This document shows positions 53,478 to 60,665 of a DNA stretch of 64,000 bases, one piece after another. The notes below the pieces were generated by a model that saw nothing but the letters and a program-made list of their open reading frames with translations, ran no database searches and was not told the origin of the DNA. Source of the DNA: Flaviaestuariibacter sp. (GTDB lineage Bacteria > Bacteroidota > Bacteroidia > Chitinophagales > Chitinophagaceae); assembly GCA_025963645.1 (NCBI GenBank), contig JAOQAI010000005.1, forward strand, positions 62,001-126,000, given 5' to 3'. The translations under genes were made by a program, and so were the position numbers. How positions within the stretch are numbered: position 1 is the stretch's first letter; the number at the start of each line of letters is the position of its first letter.

Positions 53478-53789
53478 CTTCACTTCTTTTTCATTTTCGT
53501 TATGCATAATAAAAAAACCCCGCAGGTCTTGCAGGGCTTTCGCTATGATGATTTTGGTTTGAGAATTAAATCAGTAAAAGTATGCCCAAAGTGTATAATC
53601 CATATCTGGACTAAACCCTTTTATTGTTTCAATATGTAATTGATTGCGTAGCATGTTTATGTTGTTTGCGTTGCAAAGGTTGAAATTATTTTTCGGTAGT
53701 AGCAAAATATTGATGCAATTTATTTTTGCAGCGTTGAGGCAAATCGCTTGAAACATCAATACGATCAATGCTTTCAGAGCATTAAGTTT
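53478..53789. other. Spacer, 312 bp, with a weak hairpin
   Basis: Contains an imperfect hairpin CCCCGCA/TGCAGGG at 53518-53536 downstream of the glycosylase gene, next to A7 and CTTT (a possible terminator in either direction). The rest is AT-rich and holds no ORF with coding character. Confidence 0.45.
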
Positions 53790-54863
53790 TTAGAATAGTT
53801 TTCCTTGAGATCCTGGCCTTCTGAAATTACTTCCATCCAATTCCCACCGTTCCGCATTCATGCCAAACAGCTTTCCGTATTTTTTATACTGCATCGCTAC
53901 CAGCTGCGCAATGTTGCCTTCGCCACGCATGCGTACACCCCAGCGGCTGTCATTCACTTTGCCATCGTGCCCGGCTTCGATCATGTGCCATACTTTATCC
54001 GCTTTATCAGGGAAGTTTTTATAAAGCCAATCGTGAAATAAAAATTTAATCGCCCCATTAAGCCGGATAAACGTGTATGCGGTAAACGTAGCTCCGGCAT
54101 CTTTAGCTGCTTTCATGATGTCGTGCATTTCATGTTCGTTCAAGCCAGGGATCATGGGTCCCATCATAATGCCCATTCGAACACCTGCTTTACTCAATTC
54201 TTCAATGACCCGCAAGCGTTGTTTACCTGTTGTGGTACGAGGTTCCATCACCTGTCGCAGGCTGTCATCAAAAGAAGTAATAGAGACCATAGCCGATACG
54301 ATTTTCTTCTTTGCCATTTCCTGGAGGATGTCTTTGTCTTTCAATATCCAGGCGTTCTTTGTAAGAATACCAACCGGTTGATGAAACTCATTACACACTT
54401 CGAGCAGCTTTCTCGTTAATCGAAATTTTTGCTCGGCCGGTTGATAGCAATCGGTGTTGCCACTGAGCATGATCGGTACTGGTTCCCACTTCGGATGCAT
54501 CAGGAATTTGCGTAATAGCTCGGGTGCATTTTTCTTGATCAATATCTTACTTTCAAAATCGAGCCCGGCGCTGTAACCCCAGTATTCAAAGGAGTTGCGT
54601 GCATAACAGTAGATGCAACCGTGCTCGCAGCCCTGATAGGGGTTCATGCTATACATCATACCCACATCCGGGCTTTCTACTTTGTTCACGATCGTTTTCG
54701 GAAAGACCTCGATGTATTGCGTTTTTACATCGGCTTCTATCCATTCGTCAATGCCTTCTATATGTTCCCGGGTTGATTCATGATCAATAAATCTATTCTT
54801 TGTATTGTATTGTGCGCCGCGACCCCATTTATAAGTGTCAATTGGTTCCTGGTCTTCTTCCAT
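53790..54863 (-). CDS. PA0069 family radical SAM protein
   Basis: 357 aa. The [4Fe-4S] motif is MNPYQGCEHGCIYCYARNS (C-x3-C-x2-C, about 73-91), followed by KNAPELLRKFL, PIMLSGNTDCYQPAEQKF, SITSFDDSLRQVMEPRT and IMMGPMIPGLNEHE typical of the SplB-like PA0069 family. SplB itself repairs spore photoproduct; the PA0069 branch has no proven function and occurs in non-spore-formers. Possible DNA-repair link only by relation and neighbours. Confidence 0.9.
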   Translation of the reverse strand: MEEDQEPIDTYKWGRGAQYNTKNRFIDHESTREHIEGIDEWIEADVKTQYIEVFPKTIVNKVESPDVGMMYSMNPYQGCEHGCIYCYARNSFEYWGYSAGLDFESKILIKKNAPELLRKFLMHPKWEPVPIMLSGNTDCYQPAEQKFRLTRKLLEVCNEFHQPVGILTKNAWILKDKDILQEMAKKKIVSAMVSITSFDDSLRQVMEPRTTTGKQRLRVIEELSKAGVRMGIMMGPMIPGLNEHEMHDIMKAAKDAGATFTAYTFIRLNGAIKFLFHDWLYKNFPDKADKVWHMIEAGHDGKVNDSRWGVRMRGEGNIAQLVAMQYKKYGKLFGMNAERWELDGSNFRRPGSQGKLF

Positions 54864-54966
54864 AAGGTTGATTGTATTGAGTACTGAATAGAATTTTATG
54901 TAGAAGTATGTCCTTTATCTTAAAGAGTATACCGCCACTCGTGTTGAATCGGGTTTGCAAGTGCTG

Positions 54967-55569
54967 TTACATAAATAGATCACCCTGCTTTGTATTTACC
55001 GGCAGGTTTTCAAACGGGAAACGTTTTACCGGACGATAGCCAATTTCACCGGCGGGTCGTTTTAGTAGCAGCATACTATCGGCTATAAAACGTCCTGTAA
55101 AGCTTCTATGGCTGTATTCCAACCAACCTTGCTCGTATTGCCAGGGCTTTAATTTACGGGCAATCGTCAGGTGCGGGTTGTCCATAAAATGAGGCGGGTT
55201 GTCCGGATGTGCCTTCATCAGGCGTTGAGCCGGCTTTAGTTCTTTCACCAGGTTTTGGATGGGCAGCTTTGTAGGAACATTCATGTAGATAGTATGCGAA
55301 GGAAAAGAGCCAAAATCTTTTAGCTCTACTTTGAAAGGGACAGCGCCCATGGCAATCGTATGTAGCCGGTGTAAGATCTTTTCTTCCATCATGCCCCAGG
55401 TGACAAACTTCACAAGGGTAATATGCGCCTTATTGTTGGCTGTCGCTGCCTTGTATTTTTCTCCGAATTCAGCTTTTACTTTTTTAATGCGGTCATGCAG
55501 GTCATCGTGCGGATCGAGCACTAGTAAATACTCATAAAAACGATAACCGGGAATGGTTGGAGTTGACAT
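54967..55569 (-). CDS. 2H phosphoesterase (LigT/2'-5' RNA ligase-like), copy A
   Basis: 200 aa. The two HxT motifs of the 2H superfamily are present: KAHITLVKF (about 46-54) and NPHLTIARKL (about 130-139). Members hydrolyse or form 2',3'-cyclic phosphate and 2'-5' bonds in RNA. It has a paralogue 11 bp upstream in the same direction (copy B), about one third alike by eye, so a tandem duplication. RtcB, which uses 2',3'-cyclic phosphate ends, lies 2.4 kb away. Confidence 0.86.
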   Translation of the reverse strand: MSTPTIPGYRFYEYLLVLDPHDDLHDRIKKVKAEFGEKYKAATANNKAHITLVKFVTWGMMEEKILHRLHTIAMGAVPFKVELKDFGSFPSHTIYMNVPTKLPIQNLVKELKPAQRLMKAHPDNPPHFMDNPHLTIARKLKPWQYEQGWLEYSHRSFTGRFIADSMLLLKRPAGEIGYRPVKRFPFENLPVNTKQGDLFM

Positions 55570-55580
55570 ACGGGTTGGTT

Positions 55581-56186
55581 TTAGTTGAAGAGTGTTGGAT
55601 GTTCAGGTGCTAAGTAGAAATTATCCAGGATAGTGCATTTTCCATATTCGCCTGACCGCCGAAGAAGGGTAAGATGCGTTACTGAAAAGGATGCGTGAAA
55701 AGCCCGATGCGTATAAATTTGAATGGCTTTCTGATAAATATTTTCATCTAACCGACGTGCAATTGTCAGGTGTGGAGAACTAACAACTTTTAGCGGTGGG
55801 CAATCACTCGATTGAATGAAAGGGGCGATAGCTGTTAATCCTTTCGCTAGTTGATGAAAAGGTTTGGCATCTTTTACATGCAGATAAATAACGCTTGGCG
55901 GAAGGCCTTTAAAGCGATTTAATGTAACCGTGAACCGTTGTTGACGGCTGCAAATATTTTCAATCCACCGGGTTAAAGTGGCTTCCATGGCTTCTTTTGC
56001 CAGGAAGTTAGCTACAGTGATATGAGACTTGGTTTTAATGGCCACTTCTGCTCCATAATGCCTAAAGAATTCTTTCTTTTCCTGCTCTAAAATTTGGTTA
56101 ACAGGCTTGTCTGGGTTTGCCACTAAAAGGTATTCCCATAAGGCTTGTCTCGAGGTGTTTAATGCTGGGAACTTGTTTACATGCAT
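55581..56186 (-). CDS. 2H phosphoesterase (LigT/2'-5' RNA ligase-like), copy B
   Basis: 201 aa. HxT motifs KSHITVANF (about 57-65) and SPHLTIARRL (about 134-143). It shares with copy A the YLLV-x-P-x3 start region (EYLLVANPDKPV vs EYLLVLDPHDDL) and the final FxxxxxLFxN end. Both copies keep their catalytic histidines, so neither is a decayed duplicate. Divergent from the umuD-like gene with an 82-bp AT-rich spacer. Confidence 0.86.
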   Translation of the reverse strand: MHVNKFPALNTSRQALWEYLLVANPDKPVNQILEQEKKEFFRHYGAEVAIKTKSHITVANFLAKEAMEATLTRWIENICSRQQRFTVTLNRFKGLPPSVIYLHVKDAKPFHQLAKGLTAIAPFIQSSDCPPLKVVSSPHLTIARRLDENIYQKAIQIYTHRAFHASFSVTHLTLLRRSGEYGKCTILDNFYLAPEHPTLFN

Positions 56187-56268
56187 AGCGATGATATTTT
56201 TAGTTTACAATTTGCTAAAATAATTAGTATAAATTTACCAAACAATTTAGTAAATAAAAATCTTTGTT

Positions 56269-56691
56269 ATGGACAATAACCCTTATTTTATACCATCGTA
56301 TAATGGAACAAAAACTTTTTCCCAGGAAGAGATACCTACCGCCAATGCCACAGGCTTTGGTGCGGCTGCCGACGATTATGCCGAACGCGGCATTGACCTG
56401 AATGAACAACTGATCCGGAACAAGGCGGCTACATTCTTTATGCGGGTGAATAGTGACGCGATGGAAGGGGTGGGCATTTATAAAGGTGATGTAGTTATTG
56501 TGGACCGGTCATTAGAGCCTAAGCATAGAAGTATTGTCATTGCAACGGTTGGTGAGGAGCTGTTGATCCGGCGGTTAGAGATAAATGGTGATCAGAAGCA
56601 ATTAGTAGCCACTAAGAAGTTAGCGCCTTTAAATCTGGTAAGTAAACAGGAGATTTGGGGTGTGGTAACTTATATAATTCATAAAGTGTAA
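56269..56691 (+). CDS. umuD: UmuD-like S24 family protein lacking the catalytic dyad
   Basis: 140 aa. Aligned by eye to UmuD, the fold and cleavage region fit (ANATGFGAAADDYAERGIDLN; the scissile position would be Thr28-Gly29), but the nucleophile motif GDSM is NSDAM (Ala64 for Ser) and the Lys motif VKRL is IRRL (Arg101 for Lys). The end IWGVVTYIIHKV is typical. It probably cannot cut itself, so it would act, if at all, as a full-length UmuC partner. Followed by a RhuM-like ORF and umuC. Confidence 0.85.
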   Translation: MDNNPYFIPSYNGTKTFSQEEIPTANATGFGAAADDYAERGIDLNEQLIRNKAATFFMRVNSDAMEGVGIYKGDVVIVDRSLEPKHRSIVIATVGEELLIRRLEINGDQKQLVATKKLAPLNLVSKQEIWGVVTYIIHKV

Positions 56692-56701
56692 ATTGGGTTA
56701 T

Positions 56702-57139
56702 ATGGAAAGTAAAGGGGAAGTTGTTATTTACAGTTCTGACAGCGGTAGCACTTATATAGAGGTTACATTAGAAAATGATACATTATGGCTTAGTTTGAAT
56801 CAAATAGCTCAGCTTTTCGGGAGAGATAAATCTGTGGTTTCTAGACATTTGAGAAATATTTATGGGGACGGGGAACTTAATGAGGAAGCAACTGTTGCAA
56901 AAAATGCAACAGTTCAAAAGGAAGGCTCGAGAGAGGTTAAAAGAGAAATCGAGCTTTATAATTTGGATGCTATCATATCCATTGGTTACCGTGTAAATTC
57001 TAAACGAGGTACACAATTTCGCATTTGGGCAACCCAAACCTTAAGAGATCACTTAGTAAGGGGTTATACACTCAATGAGAAGCGGTTGAAGGAGCAACAG
57101 GAGAAGTTTAAAGAACTTTACCATACAGTATGCTTATAG
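56702..57139 (+). pseudogene. Truncated RhuM-like protein between umuD and umuC
   Basis: 145 aa from ATG 56702. The N-terminal RhuM/KilA-like region is well kept: IYSSDSGSTYIEVTLENDTL, LSLNQIAQLFGRDKSVVSRH (HTH-like), IELYNLDAIISIGYRVNSKR and TQTLRDHLVRGYTLNEKRL. Family members run to about 330 aa, so the C-terminal half is missing; the frame ends abruptly after KELYHTVCL. The coding sequence is more AT-rich than umuC. RhuM proteins are linked to virulence or toxin-like loci in other bacteria; here it looks like a remnant inserted into the umuDC operon. Confidence 0.7.
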
Positions 57140-57204
57140 CCCAAAGCGATCCGGCTAATAAAGAACTAATGATTAAGCTGGTTATAAACATGGTCAATGA
57201 ATAA
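57130..57204 (+). CDS. 24-aa ORF, possible gene remnant before umuC
   Basis: ATG 57130 to TAA 57204, MLIAQSDPANKELMIKLVIN then MVNE, in a different frame from the RhuM-like ORF and overlapping its end. The residue pattern (helical, QSDPANKEL) looks coding, so it may be the tail of a longer protein whose middle was deleted. It ends two bases before the umuC ATG and could give translational coupling. Confidence 0.3.
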   Translation: MLIAQSDPANKELMIKLVINMVNE

Positions 57205-57206
57205 TC

Positions 57207-58490
57207 ATGAAAGCCATTGTCGATTGTAATAGCTTCTACTGCTCCTGCGAACGAGTATTCCGGCCGGATATAAAAGAAAAGCCGGTTGTCGTACTAAGCA
57301 ACAATGATGGTTGCATCATTTCGCGTAGCGATGAAGCAAAGAAGTTTGGCGTAGGCATGGCTGGACCCTATTTTCAAGCAAAATCCTTAATAGAGAAGCA
57401 TAACATAGAAGTTTTCTCTTCCAATTACAATTTATACGGAGACATGAGTCGCCGGGTGATGAGTACATTAAAAGAATATTTAGGCGAAGAAAATGTAGAA
57501 GTTTATTCTGTTGATGAAGCATTTGTTGATTTGAGCGGCTTCGATCCGAAAGACCTACGAAAGATTGCTAAAGAAATGAAAGAACGAGTGGAGCAATGGA
57601 CGGGTGTAGCGGTTTCGGTTGGTGTAGCACCTACAAAGACCTTGGCAAAACTGGCAAATTATATTGCTAAAAAACATAAGTCCAGAACAGAAGGTGTGGC
57701 AGTTCTAGAAGCAGAGGAAAAGCTTGCTCGTGCATTGAAAGGCATAGGCGTGAAAGAATTATGGGGTGTTGGTGGACGATCTGCTAAAAAGCTGGAGGCA
57801 TGGAATATCAAAACAGCATGGGACCTGCGTAATATGCCGGAGGAATGGGCCCGCAAACATTTAGGAGGAGTGGTAGGTGTGCGCTTGATAAAAGAGCTGA
57901 ACGGGGAAGAAGCCATTGTAATGGGAGATAGTAACACACCGGAAAGCAAACGCATGATCGCCACCACCCGTATGTTCGGCTCAACGGTAAAAGAGCTTTC
58001 TGCTATCAAGGAAGCCGTCGCTACGTATGCTGCCCGAACCGGCGAAAAATTGAGACGTCAACATAGCGCCGCTACTACGATTCAAGTGTTTGTCGTAAGC
58101 AATGAAAAAGTGGAGAGCACCTATTTCAAACACGGTCGTACCTATGCTGCGCATCAGGTTTTGGCATCGCCCACTTCTTTTACCAATGAATTGATTGCTG
58201 CCGCGATGCCGCTCGCCGAATCGCTTTACCAGGAGGGCATGGGCTATAAGAAAGCCGGTGTTATTCTCAGTGGGATCGTACCGGATACTTCTATCCAGGC
58301 AAATTTGTTTGAGCCGCAAAAGGGCATCGGCCGCTTCCTGATGGAGCAGATCGATAACATCAATTTTAGCATGCGCGGTGATGTGGTAAAATTTGCCGCC
58401 TCCGGCACTACCCGCAATTGGAAGATGCGGCAAGAGTTTCATTCACCCCGCTATACGACGCGATGGAATGAACTCTGCGAGGTTAAATAG
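57207..58490 (+). CDS. umuC: DNA polymerase V catalytic subunit UmuC
   Basis: 427 aa. Y-family polymerase: MKAIVDCNSFYCSCERVF (first Asp), VEVYSVDEAFVDLSGF (Asp-Glu pair, about 94-109), HhH LKGIGVKELWGVGGRSAKKL, and the UmuC-type C-terminal region with NLFEPQKGIGRFLMEQ (beta-clamp-binding-like LF) and WKMRQEFHSPRYTTRWNEL. Translesion synthesis, error-prone. The stop overlaps the convergent dehydrogenase-like gene by 8 bp. All catalytic residues intact, in contrast to its UmuD partner. Confidence 0.94.
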   Translation: MKAIVDCNSFYCSCERVFRPDIKEKPVVVLSNNDGCIISRSDEAKKFGVGMAGPYFQAKSLIEKHNIEVFSSNYNLYGDMSRRVMSTLKEYLGEENVEVYSVDEAFVDLSGFDPKDLRKIAKEMKERVEQWTGVAVSVGVAPTKTLAKLANYIAKKHKSRTEGVAVLEAEEKLARALKGIGVKELWGVGGRSAKKLEAWNIKTAWDLRNMPEEWARKHLGGVVGVRLIKELNGEEAIVMGDSNTPESKRMIATTRMFGSTVKELSAIKEAVATYAARTGEKLRRQHSAATTIQVFVVSNEKVESTYFKHGRTYAAHQVLASPTSFTNELIAAAMPLAESLYQEGMGYKKAGVILSGIVPDTSIQANLFEPQKGIGRFLMEQIDNINFSMRGDVVKFAASGTTRNWKMRQEFHSPRYTTRWNELCEVK

Positions 58491-59094
58491 CCGCTTCCTG
58501 CACCAGCAACGGACAAGGTTGATAGCGAGGTTCTTTGGTGCCTAAAGTGGTAAGCAATCGCGCAATATTTTTTAACCCAATTTGCTGGCTCCATGCAAAC
58601 GGACCAAACGGATACGCCGTGCCCAGCTTCATGGCGGTATCAATTTCTTCTTTTGTGCTGACGCCTTCTGATAGTGCAAAATATGCTTCGTTGATCATCA
58701 TGCTGATCACCCGTGGCGTGACAAAACCAGGCTCGTCGGGGAGCCATTCTACTTTCTTGGCGAATTGGGCAAATACCTCTTCCGCAGTAGCCCTCACCGA
58801 TTCCGCTCCAGCGGCTTCCATAATAGCCCCTTTTAAAAAAGTGGTCCATCCATTAATGCGGATAAAAGAAGGATCAATGCTGTTAACCGTATCTGCTACG
58901 CTATTGATAACTACCAGCGGAAATCGTTTTAAAGCCGCTAGCCGTTCCGGCGTATTTTGAAAGGTCAGGTCAATAATGGCATCGCCGTTAGTGATATCTG
59001 CAATCTCACTTGTCCAGCGCACAGCACTTTCTTCCAAGTCTCCACTCATCAATTCCGCCTTCTGCACTTCGTTGCAGATCACCGCTATTTGCAT
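58483..59094 (-). CDS. 3-hydroxyacyl-CoA dehydrogenase-like protein with degenerate NAD domain
   Basis: 203 aa from ATG 59094. The C-terminal domain is that of 3-hydroxyacyl-CoA dehydrogenases: DEPGFVTPRVISMMINEAYF and GVSTKEEIDTAMKLGTAYPFGPFAWSQQIGL (about 115-180). The N-terminal part (MQIAVICNEVQKAELMSGDL) is short and has no GxGxxG, though AIIDLTFQN and NSVADTVNSI keep Rossmann-like strands. Full enzymes are about 280-310 aa. It may have lost NAD binding or serve another role. Divergent from ridA. Confidence 0.8.
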   Translation of the reverse strand: MQIAVICNEVQKAELMSGDLEESAVRWTSEIADITNGDAIIDLTFQNTPERLAALKRFPLVVINSVADTVNSIDPSFIRINGWTTFLKGAIMEAAGAESVRATAEEVFAQFAKKVEWLPDEPGFVTPRVISMMINEAYFALSEGVSTKEEIDTAMKLGTAYPFGPFAWSQQIGLKNIARLLTTLGTKEPRYQPCPLLVQEAAI

Positions 59095-59160
59095 GCTCAA
59101 TTTTTTACAAAGAAAAGGGTTAATCGGAAAACCGATATTTGTAGCTAACAATAAAAGAAC

Positions 59161-59541
59161 ATGTCAAAACAAATCATCAATACCAACAATGCCCCGGCGC
59201 CGATCGGACCTTATAACCAAGCCATTCAGCACGGCGACACCCTGTATATTTCCGGGCAGATCTGTTTGGACCCGGCATCGGGTAACCTCCTAAACAAAGA
59301 CCTGCAAGAAGAAACGCACCAGGTGATGAAAAACCTGGAAGCGATTCTTGCAGCGGCAGGCATGGATTTCAGCAATACCGTAAAGACCACTATTTTCCTG
59401 ACCGACATGAACCGATTTGGCGAGGTAAATGAAATCTATGGCAGTTATTTTAAGGGCGATTACCCGGCAAGAGAAACCGTGCAGGTAAGCGCTTTGCCAA
59501 AGTTTGTGAACGTGGAGATCAGTATGATCGCTATCCGGTAG
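59161..59541 (+). CDS. ridA: RidA family reactive imine deaminase
   Basis: 126 aa, typical Rid length. GPYNQAIQHGDTLYISGQI (about 18-36), the MKNLEAILAAAGMDFSNTVKTTIFLTDM stretch, and the catalytic Arg in DYPARETVQVSALPK (about 102-116). It hydrolyses enamine/imine intermediates from PLP enzymes such as threonine dehydratase. Its TAG is followed at once by the ATG of the phosphoesterase gene, so the two are co-transcribed. Confidence 0.93.
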   Translation: MSKQIINTNNAPAPIGPYNQAIQHGDTLYISGQICLDPASGNLLNKDLQEETHQVMKNLEAILAAAGMDFSNTVKTTIFLTDMNRFGEVNEIYGSYFKGDYPARETVQVSALPKFVNVEISMIAIR

Positions 59542-60645
59542 ATGCAACAGTTTCTGCGTCGCATATTATTGAAGCCCGTACTGCGCCTGAGTGAACGCTA
59601 TTCGTCGAAGCCTGACAGGCAACGGGTTTTTGCCGCCCTATCCGACCTGCTGTCCCGCATACTCAACGGCGAACATAAAAAAGGGTTGGTAGTGCCTTTC
59701 GATATTGAAACAGGGAAGTTTATTATTTTCTCCGACCAGCATAAAGGCACCCGGAATGGCGCGGACGATTTTGTAACGAACGAACCTGCTTACCTGGCTG
59801 CGTTGGGTCATTATTACAATGCAGGTTTCCACCTAATCGCTTTAGGCGATTGCGAGGAACTGTGGGAGAATACCTGGCTGGGTGTGAAGGGGGCGCAGCA
59901 ACCTTCGTTTGATAAAGAAAAGCAGTTCATTCCCAAGAATGCCTTTATCAAAATATTTGGCAATCATGATCTTATGTGGGATAACGATCCGCTGGCTGCT
60001 GTATACCTGAAATCGGTATATGGTGAGACAGTCCCTATTTATGAGGGTGTCGTGTTGCAAACTATGGTTGGGGGTAAGCGTATCCAAGTATTCTGCACAC
60101 ACGGTCACCAGGGCGATGAGGTAAGCGATGGTAACTGGTTCTCTAAATTCTTTGTATCAAAAATATGGGCGCCACTACAGGCTTATCTCAAGATCAACCC
60201 CAATACACCAGCGTACGATGCGAACCTGAAAACAGCACACAACGCTATGATGTATAGCTGGAGCGCCCAACAGCAGGATCTATTGCTTATTACAGGCCAT
60301 ACGCACCAGCCCCTGTTTGAGTCCCTAACCCATGTGGAGCGGCTTTATCGCCAGTTGCTTTTTGCCCGGCAGCAAGGGGATGAAAGCATGGCGCAAACGC
60401 TGCAAGAAGAAATCCTGAAGCGCAAGTTTACTTATGATAAGATTTCGGATGATTACCTTGTATTAAGGCCAACCTACTTTAATGCCGGTTGCTGCTGTTT
60501 TGATGGGGGTGAGATCACCGGCATCGAGATCAGCGAAGGTGTATTACGACTGATTGAATGGCGGCAGCAAGGCACGCAAATTACCCGCATCGTTTTAGAG
60601 GAAGCGGAATTGTCGGAATTAGCAGAAGCCATCTCCAAAAAATAA
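59542..60645 (+). CDS. Calcineurin-like metallophosphoesterase
   Basis: 367 aa, no signal peptide. Full di-metal motif set: IIFSDQHKGTRNGADDF (about 56-72; DxH form DQH), LIALGDCEELWEN (about 98-110), KIFGNHDLMWD (about 136-146), CTHGHQGDE and LITGHTHQP (about 255). The N-terminal 40 residues are basic. Substrate unknown; the outline is near LpxH-like and related hydrolases but no lipid A partner stands nearby. Starts right after ridA. Confidence 0.87.
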   Translation: MQQFLRRILLKPVLRLSERYSSKPDRQRVFAALSDLLSRILNGEHKKGLVVPFDIETGKFIIFSDQHKGTRNGADDFVTNEPAYLAALGHYYNAGFHLIALGDCEELWENTWLGVKGAQQPSFDKEKQFIPKNAFIKIFGNHDLMWDNDPLAAVYLKSVYGETVPIYEGVVLQTMVGGKRIQVFCTHGHQGDEVSDGNWFSKFFVSKIWAPLQAYLKINPNTPAYDANLKTAHNAMMYSWSAQQQDLLLITGHTHQPLFESLTHVERLYRQLLFARQQGDESMAQTLQEEILKRKFTYDKISDDYLVLRPTYFNAGCCCFDGGEITGIEISEGVLRLIEWRQQGTQITRIVLEEAELSELAEAISKK

Positions 60646-60660
60646 CCCTCCGAAGAGGGC
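60636..60660 (-). terminator. UUCG-type terminator of the M1 peptidase gene
   Basis: Minus strand CCCTC-TTCG-GAGGG followed by TTATTTTTT. It lies between two convergent genes, and its T-run overlaps the last codons of the phosphoesterase gene. Confidence 0.75.
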
Positions 60661-60665
60661 TTTCA

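Noticed and set aside
53571-53768. 65-aa minus-strand ORF in the AT-rich spacer upstream of the glycosylase end
   Set aside because: Asn/Ile/Leu-rich composition reflects base bias; no start context, no neighbours, no recognisable features.
59118-59140. Operator-like palindrome ATCGGAAAACCGAT between the dehydrogenase-like gene and ridA
   Set aside because: Only a 5-bp stem in a short spacer; too weak to call a regulator site.
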